This document shows positions 1-5,028 of a stretch of DNA of 5,028 bases, piece after piece. Origin of the DNA: Bacteroidales bacterium (lineage in GTDB: Bacteria > Bacteroidota > Bacteroidia > Bacteroidales > UBA932). The stretch is from contig JAFYMJ010000130.1 in NCBI GenBank assembly GCA_017556665.1, positions 1 to 5,028 on the forward strand, in the 5' to 3' direction. Both the position numbers and the translations under genes were made by a program. How positions within the stretch are numbered: position 1 is the stretch's first letter; each line of letters begins with the position of its first letter. The notes under the pieces are model-generated. The model had not been told where the DNA came from, made no database searches, and saw only the letters and a program-made list of their open reading frames with translations.

Positions 1-9
1 CTTGAATAT

Positions 10-1170
10 CTATTTGCTCAAGATTGATTCTGCAAGATTCTCTAAGGCTGGAATATCTTTTTGTTTCATTGTAGACCAGATTGTTACAATTGGTTCAACA
101 ACTTCTACATTACTCATTTTAGCAAGAGTATCGTGCATAATTTTACCTGCACATGGTGCCCAAGAGCCATTTTCAATTATTGCAACTTTTCTCTTCTGAT
201 ATTTTTTAGACTCAAGATGATGCAAGAATACATGCATTGGAGTAAAAACTCCACCCTCATAAGAAGATGCAGCAACAACTAATTTACCCATTCTGAATGC
301 ATCTTCAACAGCTTCAGCCATATCATCTCTACAAAGATCTGCCATTGAAACTTTTGGAGCACCCTTTTCCTTTAATATCTCAGCCAATTTATGAGCAACT
401 TTAGCTGTAGAGCCATGAAGTGATGCATAAGCAATAAATACACCTTCGGTTTCCACTTCATATTTGCTCCATGTGTCATACAGGCCAATATAGTATCCAA
501 GGTTTTCAGTTAAGATTGGACCATGAAGAGGACATATTATCTGAATGTCCAGTGTTGCTGCTTTTTTTAACAACATTTGAGTTGGCTGGCCATATTTTCC
601 AACAATGTTAAAGTAGTATCTTCTTGCCTCACATGCCCAATCTTCCTCATGAGACAATGCACCAAATTTACCAAATCCGTCGGCTGAGAAAAGAACTTTG
701 TCCTTATTGTCATATGATACCATTACCTCTGGCCAGTGAACCATTGGAGCCATATAGAATGTAAGGGTATGCTCTCCTAAAGAAAGTGAATCACCCTCTT
801 TAATTGAAATAATGTTATCTGTAAAATCCACATTCTCAAAAAACTGAGGAAGCATCTTAACAGCTTTGTCAGATGCAACAAGTTTTATGTTTGGATATTT
901 CTCAATTACTTGACCAATAGAACCTGCATGATCTGGCTCTAAATGATGTACTACAAGATAATCGGGAGTCTTTCCTTCAAGAGCTGCATTCAAATTATCC
1001 CACCAAATATCGCTCTTTCTCATATCTACAGTATCCATAATGGCAATTTTCTCATCTTTAATCAAATATGAATTATAAGAAATTCCATTAGGAACAATAT
1101 ATTGACTCTCAAACAAATCAATATCCAAATCATCTACACCAATATACTTAATGTCTTTAGTAATCTCCAT
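10..1170 (-). CDS. fprA: Class A flavodiiron protein (FprA-type O2/NO reductase)
   Basis: This 386-residue protein has the usual two-domain layout and length (about 400 aa) of class A flavodiiron proteins. These are cytoplasmic enzymes of anaerobes that reduce O2 to water and/or NO to N2O with electrons usually delivered by rubredoxin. Residues 1-240 form the metallo-beta-lactamase-like domain. All expected diiron ligands are visible: H76, E78 and D80 in HLEPDH, then H145 in MVHWPE, D164 in SADGFG and H216 in PLHGP. Residues 244-386 form the flavodoxin domain, with the FMN phosphate loop at about 248-256 (YASLHGSTA). No rubredoxin or flavin reductase domain is fused, so a separate electron donor is needed. 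It is the last gene of the minus-strand operon, 21 bp after the DUF1846 gene. The start ATG has an A-rich leader and no clear Shine-Dalgarno site. The family is very secure; the O2 versus NO preference cannot be read from sequence. Confidence 0.96.
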   Translation of the reverse strand: MEITKDIKYIGVDDLDIDLFESQYIVPNGISYNSYLIKDEKIAIMDTVDMRKSDIWWDNLNAALEGKTPDYLVVHHLEPDHAGSIGQVIEKYPNIKLVASDKAVKMLPQFFENVDFTDNIISIKEGDSLSLGEHTLTFYMAPMVHWPEVMVSYDNKDKVLFSADGFGKFGALSHEEDWACEARRYYFNIVGKYGQPTQMLLKKAATLDIQIICPLHGPILTENLGYYIGLYDTWSKYEVETEGVFIAYASLHGSTAKVAHKLAEILKEKGAPKVSMADLCRDDMAEAVEDAFRMGKLVVAASSYEGGVFTPMHVFLHHLESKKYQKRKVAIIENGSWAPCAGKIMHDTLAKMSNVEVVEPIVTIWSTMKQKDIPALENLAESILSK

Positions 1171-1191
1171 TTTTATATCTTTTATTATGTA

Positions 1192-2652
1192 TTATCCTTT
1201 TTTTACCGGGTCACAGGTTAGCCCTACGCCCAATTTCTTAAATATTTTTCTGTCAATCTCACTTAACATTGCTGTTGAATGTACCTGACATCCGGCAAGA
1301 TTAGGTAATTGTTCCAATGCTTTTTTGCAGTTGATGTCCTGATTGCTGAGCATAGAAATTGCTACCAGTACTTCATCTGTATGAAGTCTAGGGTTCTTGC
1401 CATGCAAAAGTGACACTTTTGTATTTTGAATTGGAACAATCATCTCCTCTGGGATAAGTTTTACATCATGATCTATTCCTGCAAGGTATTTTGTTGCGTT
1501 AATAATCAATGCTGCACTTGGTCCCAATAGCGAACTTGTTTTTGCTGTTATTATTGTACCGTCTTTAAGTTCAATGGCAGAGCAATGTACATTTGTCTGA
1601 TCCTTTCTTTGTTTTGCTGCTACCGTTGTTTTTCTGTACTCAGTTGTAAGTTTTGCTTGCTGCAGAATCAATGAAATTTTGTTCACTTCATTTTCATTGT
1701 CTCCATTTTTTGCCAATCTGCACAGAGCATCATAATATCTTCTGATTATCTCCTCTTTAGCAGCCTCACAGCATGTCTCTTCATCACTTATACAGAATCC
1801 CAGCATATTTACGCCCATATCTGTTGGAGACTTATATGGACTTTGACCGTAAATGCTCTCAAATATAGTGTTGAGAACTGGGAAAACCTCTATATCTCTA
1901 TTATAGTTTGTAGCTGCAATACCATATGCTTGCAAATGGTAAGGATCAATCATGTTCACATCATTCAAGTCTGCTGTAGCAGCTTCATAGGCAACGTTGA
2001 CCATATGCTTAAGGGACAAGTTCCAAACCGGGAATGTTTCAAATTTTGCATAACCTGCTTTATTGCCCCTCTTGTTCTCATGATATAACTGACTTAAACA
2101 TACAGCCATTTTACCACTTCCAGGTCCTGGTGCAGTAACAATTACCAATGGTCTTGAAGTCTTGATATAATCATTTTTGCCAAATCCTTCCTCTGAGTCA
2201 ATCAATGCAACATTATTTGGATATCCCTCAATTGTGTAGTGGAAATATACTTTAATTCCCAGTCTTTGCAGTTTTTTCTTATAGTTTACAACGCTGGATT
2301 GTCCATTATAGTGAGTAATTACAACGCAACTGACAAATAGCCCTACATTTTCAAACTCTTCTTTAAGCCTTAATACATCCTCATCATATGTAATACCAAG
2401 ATCACCCCTAACTTTATTCTTCTCAATATCAAGAGCACTTATCACTAGAATAATCTCAGCTTCGTCCTTCAACTGAAGAAGCATCTTTAATTTGCTGTCG
2501 GGATTAAAACCAGGTAAAACTCTGCTGGCATGATTGTCGTCGAACAATTTGCCTCCAAACTCAAGATATAGCTTATTGCCATATTGCGAGATTCTTTTCT
2601 TAATCTCCTGTGATTGTATCTCTAAATATTTGTTATTGTCAAATCCAATCAT
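1192..2652 (-). CDS. DUF1846 (UPF0371) family protein, function unknown
   Basis: This 486-residue protein is recognised as a full-length DUF1846/UPF0371 member (usual length about 490-500 aa), found in many Firmicutes, Actinobacteria and Bacteroidetes. Its N-terminus (IGFDNNKYLEIQS) is typical of the family. The most striking motif is a P-loop-like glycine-rich segment at residues 174-182 (APGPGSGKM), followed by a helix (CLSQLYHE), which suggests nucleotide or phosphate binding. Residues 69-75 and 170-173 are hydrophobic strands of an apparent Rossmann-like alpha/beta fold. The C-terminal third (about 355-480) includes LLGPSAALIINA and HGKNPRLHTDEV. There is no signal peptide or membrane segment, so it is predicted cytoplasmic. 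The biochemical activity is not established to my knowledge. It lies 26 bp after the GNAT gene and 21 bp before fprA, probably in one transcript. An AAAGG sequence sits about 10 nt upstream of the ATG and could be a weak ribosome site. Confidence 0.92.
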   Translation of the reverse strand: MIGFDNNKYLEIQSQEIKKRISQYGNKLYLEFGGKLFDDNHASRVLPGFNPDSKLKMLLQLKDEAEIILVISALDIEKNKVRGDLGITYDEDVLRLKEEFENVGLFVSCVVITHYNGQSSVVNYKKKLQRLGIKVYFHYTIEGYPNNVALIDSEEGFGKNDYIKTSRPLVIVTAPGPGSGKMAVCLSQLYHENKRGNKAGYAKFETFPVWNLSLKHMVNVAYEAATADLNDVNMIDPYHLQAYGIAATNYNRDIEVFPVLNTIFESIYGQSPYKSPTDMGVNMLGFCISDEETCCEAAKEEIIRRYYDALCRLAKNGDNENEVNKISLILQQAKLTTEYRKTTVAAKQRKDQTNVHCSAIELKDGTIITAKTSSLLGPSAALIINATKYLAGIDHDVKLIPEEMIVPIQNTKVSLLHGKNPRLHTDEVLVAISMLSNQDINCKKALEQLPNLAGCQVHSTAMLSEIDRKIFKKLGVGLTCDPVKKG

Positions 2653-2678
2653 TTTTCTTGTACCTTTTTCTCTTTACA

Positions 2679-3161
2679 TTAAAATGTTAATCTCATCTGA
2701 TACCATGTTACACCACCATGCTCAGAACCAGAAACTCCCTCATTTACAAATCCAAATTTTGCATAGTAGTTAACCAACTTGTCTTTGCATGTAAGAACCA
2801 ACCCTTTTCTACCTTGCTCTTTTGCATCAGAAATTGCTTTTTCTATCAACATGCCGGCACATCCTCTTTTTCTGTATGAAGGAATTGTATTTACACCAAA
2901 AATCATCTGCCATGCTCCATTAGGATTATGCATAGAAGCATCTGCAAACATCTCATCTGTAAGTGTTGGTATATCTGTAACCATACCATCAACAAAACTC
3001 ACAAGTTTTTGGTCATCTAACAATAGCCAAAAATGTGACGAATATACTTTTAGTCTGGATTCTATTGCCTCTCTGCTTGCTGCTTCAGCTGGAGGAAAGC
3101 ACTCATTTTCCACTGCCGACAATGCATCCAAATCAGACAATTTTCCTGTTCTAATTTCCAT
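2679..3161 (-). CDS. GNAT family N-acetyltransferase, AANAT-like
   Basis: This 160-residue protein has the size and architecture of a single-domain Gcn5-related N-acetyltransferase, which transfers acetyl from acetyl-CoA to an amine. The N-terminus (EIRTGKLSDLDAL) is the usual beta1-alpha1 opening. Motif A, which binds the CoA pyrophosphate, is RKRGCAG at residues 97-103, fitting R/Q-x-x-G-x-G/A. Motif B follows as NYYAKFGF at 131-138, with the tyrosine often used as general acid (Y132 or Y133). The ENECFPPAEAAS stretch at about 18-29 resembles bacterial relatives of arylalkylamine N-acetyltransferase, so a small amine or polyamine substrate is possible, but the substrate cannot be told from sequence. 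The start lies only 5 bp after the dipeptidase stop, indicating tight co-transcription and possibly translational coupling. No signal peptide, so cytoplasmic. The family call is secure; the subgroup is tentative. Confidence 0.93.
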   Translation of the reverse strand: MEIRTGKLSDLDALSAVENECFPPAEAASREAIESRLKVYSSHFWLLLDDQKLVSFVDGMVTDIPTLTDEMFADASMHNPNGAWQMIFGVNTIPSYRKRGCAGMLIEKAISDAKEQGRKGLVLTCKDKLVNYYAKFGFVNEGVSGSEHGGVTWYQMRLTF

Positions 3162-3166
3162 AATAT

Positions 3167-3877
3167 CTAAAATGCTTTATATATCTCTCTTGCTTTTTTT
3201 GTATCCATCAAATCAAAATGCCACCACTCTTCTGCAATTGGTTTCATTCCAGCCTCTGTCATAACTCTTCTAAGAAGAAGTCTGTTCTCATACTCTCTAA
3301 TTGTGATTCTGCCATCCTTCAACAATTTCTCTTCGTCTGTTGTTCTGGCATCATCTCCAAAATAATCATATTCAGAACCCATTGGAAGCGGGTGACCAGT
3401 ACAGTCAACTAAAGTAACATCAACTGCAGCAGCAATATTATGCATACCCGGTCTTTTTGTTGGATTTGCTACAAAATCCTCCATATCTGTACCCTCTACC
3501 ATAGCCCACATCTCTCTCTGTACTTCTATTGGTCTTGCTGCATCATATACAATGAGTGTAAGGTCTGGTCTAAGTTTTTTAAGAATTTTTTGGGCATTTA
3601 CCAATTTTTCTGCCAGTTCCGGTAACATGAACGCTTTCTTAAGACCATGGTACAATGTTCTCCCCATAAAATTATAAGGTGTGGCATAAACCAGATGAAC
3701 CATAATTGTAGTGTCTAATTCAGAAATGTTTACCAACCCTGCCTCTCTTAATTTTGCCTCTCTTGGAGTATCATTGTAAGGGTTAGAATTATCTTTAGTA
3801 CAATTATTGCATGATGACAAAACTAATACAAACAATAGTATTAGAAGCATTCCTACGTAATATTTTTTTGATTTCAT
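3167..3877 (-). CDS. VanX/DdpX-type D-Ala-D-Ala dipeptidase lipoprotein (peptidase M15D)
   Basis: The 236-residue product is a zinc D,D-dipeptidase of the VanX family, which splits D-alanyl-D-alanine. Zinc ligands are H146 and D153 in the HNIAAAVD motif and H220 in EEWWHF. E217 is the catalytic base, and R115 in DAARP matches the conserved substrate/transition-state arginine. Residues 1-22 are a lipoprotein signal peptide with lipobox LSSC, so C23 should be lipidated and the enzyme sits outside the cytoplasm, like other periplasmic dipeptidases used for peptidoglycan dipeptide recycling. Residues after C23 (NNCTK) lack the acidic surface-export signal, favouring the periplasmic face. The start at 3877 was chosen because it places the basic end directly before the hydrophobic stretch. 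An in-frame ATG at 3967 would add 30 residues that spoil the signal peptide and cover the promoter. No vanA/vanH genes are nearby, so vancomycin resistance is not implied. It is the first gene of the operon. Confidence 0.91.
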   Translation of the reverse strand: MKSKKYYVGMLLILLFVLVLSSCNNCTKDNSNPYNDTPREAKLREAGLVNISELDTTIMVHLVYATPYNFMGRTLYHGLKKAFMLPELAEKLVNAQKILKKLRPDLTLIVYDAARPIEVQREMWAMVEGTDMEDFVANPTKRPGMHNIAAAVDVTLVDCTGHPLPMGSEYDYFGDDARTTDEEKLLKDGRITIREYENRLLLRRVMTEAGMKPIAEEWWHFDLMDTKKAREIYKAF

Positions 3878-3896
3878 GATTTTAGATTTATTTTTA

Positions 3897-3928
3897 CAAA
3901 AATAATAAATAGGATTTGATTGTATAAA
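3897..3928 (-). promoter_or_regulatory. Candidate Bacteroidetes-type promoter of the minus-strand operon
   Basis: Read on the minus strand, TATTTTTG (3904-3897) exactly fits the Bacteroidetes -7 consensus TAnnTTTG. Twenty bases upstream is TTTA (3928-3925), a one-mismatch version of the TTTG -33 element. Transcription would begin near 3890, leaving a leader of roughly 13 nt before the ATG at 3877. The region is very AT-rich, so chance matches are possible. The location just before the first gene of the operon supports the call. Confidence 0.5.
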
Positions 3929-3970
3929 CTTTAATTTAAAAATTGTGTTATTTAAGTCAGAAATCAAATC
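3913..3970. repeat. 9-bp inverted repeat in the divergent intergenic region, possible operator
   Basis: GATTTGATT at 3913-3921 is the exact reverse complement of AATCAAATC at 3962-3970, with 40 bp between the arms. The left arm lies between the -33 and -7 elements of the candidate minus-strand promoter, and the right arm is 39 bp upstream of the nigD-like start. That placement would let one regulator affect both divergent genes. No regulator gene is in the window and the sequence is AT-rich, so chance is a real alternative. Confidence 0.3.
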
Positions 3971-4008
3971 AGCATTTCAGATATGTATAATATTAAAAAC
4001 AGATAATT

Positions 4009-4707
4009 ATGAAAAAAAACAAATTAATTTTATTTTCTGCACTTATATTGGCAAGTACACTAATGTTCACCTCTTGCAATGATAAAGATGATACAAATAT
4101 TCTTGTACCCAATGCATTAGTGACAGTTAAACCTCTTGACAACGGAAATGAGTTTTATCTTCAACTTGATGAAAATACAGCTGTTAAACCTGTAAATGTT
4201 ACAAAATCTCCATACGGTAACAAGCAGGTAAGAGCTCTAATCAACTATGAAGATGTAAAGGATGCGTCTGTAACAAGTGCCTACAAACCAATTGTTCTTA
4301 ATTATATGGACAGTATAAGAACAAAAGGTATGGTTCCAGATTTGGGAGAAGTTGATAACCTTAAAGAGTATGGCAATGATCCTGTGGATATTGTAAATGA
4401 CTGGATTACAGTTGTTGAAGATGGATATTTGACAATCAGGTTCAGAACATTCTGGGGATATACAACCATAACCCACAGTCTTGATCTTGTTTATGGAACA
4501 AATCCAAAAGATCCATATGAAGTTGTGTTGCACCATAATAACCACGGTGATTTCAATGAAAGAGTTGCAGATGGAATTATAGCATTTGACCTTTCAAAAT
4601 TGCCTGATACAAATGGTGACTATGTAAACCTTAAGGTAAAATGGAATTCAATTGCTCACAGAGGATATAAAACAGCAATCTTCAAATATAAGACAAGAGC
4701 CAATTAA
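4009..4707 (+). CDS. NigD-like lipoprotein
   Basis: This 232-residue protein is recognised as a NigD-like lipoprotein, a family common in Bacteroides and relatives. It is named after a gene of a Prevotella nigrescens bacteriocin (nigrescin) cluster, but most members have no known function. Residues 1-22 are a signal peptide with lipobox FTSC, giving C23 as the lipidated residue. The next residues (NDKDD) are acidic and resemble the lipoprotein export signal of Bacteroidetes, so surface exposure is plausible. Residues of about 30-125 correspond to the N-terminal OB-like domain and about 127-230 to the C-terminal beta-sandwich domain. The latter carries the family-typical segments NDWITVVEDGYLTIRF and VVLHHNNHGD. 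The length is normal and no frame damage is seen. It is divergent from the dipeptidase operon, with a 131-bp shared upstream region, and ends 3 bp before a terminator hairpin, so it is probably monocistronic. The leader before the ATG is A-rich without a Shine-Dalgarno site. Confidence 0.92.
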   Translation: MKKNKLILFSALILASTLMFTSCNDKDDTNILVPNALVTVKPLDNGNEFYLQLDENTAVKPVNVTKSPYGNKQVRALINYEDVKDASVTSAYKPIVLNYMDSIRTKGMVPDLGEVDNLKEYGNDPVDIVNDWITVVEDGYLTIRFRTFWGYTTITHSLDLVYGTNPKDPYEVVLHHNNHGDFNERVADGIIAFDLSKLPDTNGDYVNLKVKWNSIAHRGYKTAIFKYKTRAN

Positions 4708-4710
4708 AAC

Positions 4711-4742
4711 AATGAGCTGACTTATGGTCAGCTCATTTTATT
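4711..4742. terminator. Rho-independent terminator, probably bidirectional
   Basis: A perfect 11-bp stem has arms AATGAGCTGAC (4711-4721) and GTCAGCTCATT (4727-4737) with a 5-nt loop TTATG. A T-rich run follows on the plus strand (from 4736). On the minus strand the hairpin is followed by TTGTTTTAATT, also T-rich. It starts right after the nigD-like stop and lies 47 bp past the stop of the convergent antiporter-type gene, so it can serve both. Confidence 0.88.
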
Positions 4743-4783
4743 CAAATGCTATATCAGAGGCAATAAACCAATGGTGTCAAAAC

Positions 4784-5028
4784 TTAATCATTAAAGACCA
4801 TCAGGAACCTGTCTCCCTCTTTAATCTCAAGAGAGCCGTTAGGGACCAAGTGCTCATTACCTCTTTTAACCACAACTACCAATGCTCCTTCTGGCAATCT
4901 TATCTCTTTTAATGTATTACCAGAAGCCAAATCCTCTGCAGAAACAATCAATTCTTGAGTAGCCAGATTTACACCTTCTGAGAATTCAACTGATAAAGGC
5001 TCATCATCTATACAAGCTGGTTCATCCA
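4784..5028 (-). CDS. C-terminal end of a TrkA-C (RCK_C) domain protein, probably a K+/H+ antiporter (partial)
   Basis: The minus-strand frame from the window edge to the TAA at 4784-4786 is open for 80 complete residues; its start lies beyond position 5028. The visible part is an RCK_C/TrkA-C domain: about residues 19-77 include SAEDLASGNTLKEIRLPEG, then a run of four valines, then KRGNEHLVPNGSLEIKEGD at 54-72. This domain binds regulatory ligands on the cytoplasmic side of potassium channels, Trk systems and CPA1/CPA2 antiporters. The pattern LPEGALVVVV..VPNG at the extreme C-terminus is typical of NhaP2/CvrA-type potassium/proton antiporters. The membrane part that would prove this is outside the window, and SLC13-type transporters or TrkA remain alternatives. 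It converges with the nigD-like gene across a shared terminator. AT content and codon style look like the neighbours. Confidence 0.82.
   Translation of the reverse strand, partial: DEPACIDDEPLSVEFSEGVNLATQELIVSAEDLASGNTLKEIRLPEGALVVVVKRGNEHLVPNGSLEIKEGDRFLMVFND

Noticed and set aside
2779..3264. 161-codon plus-strand open frame
   Set aside because: It lies antisense to the GNAT gene and the end of the dipeptidase gene, both of which have clear family motifs. Its translation shows no recognisable domain.
3167..3877. Vancomycin-resistance determinant
   Set aside because: Although VanX-like, there is no vanH, ligase or two-component regulator nearby, and the protein is an exported lipoprotein as in wall-dipeptide recycling enzymes.
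3915..3945. TTTG at 3915-3918 with AAAAATTG 19 nt later as a plus-strand promoter for the nigD-like gene
   Set aside because: The -7 half matches the consensus at too few positions. I cannot place this promoter with confidence.
3878..3967. In-frame ATG at 3967 giving a 266-residue form of the dipeptidase
   Set aside because: The extra 30 residues would precede a complete lipoprotein signal peptide and cover the candidate promoter. The ATG at 3877 gives a textbook lipoprotein start.
3986..3991. TATAAT, a perfect match to the E. coli -10 box, upstream of the nigD-like gene
   Set aside because: Bacteroidetes primary sigma factors use TAnnTTTG rather than TATAAT, the region is AT-rich, and it would leave a leader of only about 10 nt.
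4237..4545. 102-codon minus-strand open frame inside the nigD-like gene
   Set aside because: It is a shadow of the well-supported plus-strand gene, with an odd residue composition and no motif.
4724..4912. 62-codon plus-strand open frame after the terminator
   Set aside because: It starts inside the terminator loop and runs antisense to the RCK_C domain coding region.

Overview
The window looks like ordinary chromosomal sequence from an AT-rich member of the Bacteroidales (Bacteroidetes). Three things point there: a NigD-like lipoprotein, a family largely confined to Bacteroides and relatives; A-rich leaders without clear Shine-Dalgarno sites in front of most genes; and a TAnnTTTG-type -7 promoter element upstream of the minus-strand operon. 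The protein set (flavodiiron O2/NO reductase, DUF1846, VanX-type dipeptidase lipoprotein) suits an anaerobe living in an animal gut or mouth. This placement is inference from content; no rRNA or other phylogenetic marker is present.

Layout. Positions 10-3877 hold four minus-strand genes, read from right to left with gaps of 5, 26 and 21 bp: a VanX-type D-Ala-D-Ala dipeptidase lipoprotein (3877-3167), a GNAT acetyltransferase (3161-2679), a DUF1846 protein (2652-1192) and a class A flavodiiron protein (1170-10). The spacing suggests one transcript starting near 3890. A 131-bp divergent intergenic region (3878-4008) carries the candidate promoter and a 9-bp inverted repeat that could be an operator. 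To its right, a plus-strand NigD-like lipoprotein (4009-4707) ends at a strong stem-loop (4711-4737). Facing it is the C-terminal end of a minus-strand gene (4784-5028, running off the window) with a TrkA-C/RCK_C domain, most likely a K+/H+ antiporter.

How the genes work together. No single pathway joins the operon. The dipeptidase would act outside the cytoplasmic membrane on cell-wall-derived dipeptides. The acetyltransferase, DUF1846 and flavodiiron proteins are predicted cytoplasmic, and the last removes O2 or NO. This may be a housekeeping/stress operon of co-transcribed but loosely related genes.

I found no mobile element, CRISPR array, RNA gene, phage gene or evident defence system. 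The less understood parts are the DUF1846 protein, its fixed neighbours, and the shared control region. I do not see an exciting undescribed system here.
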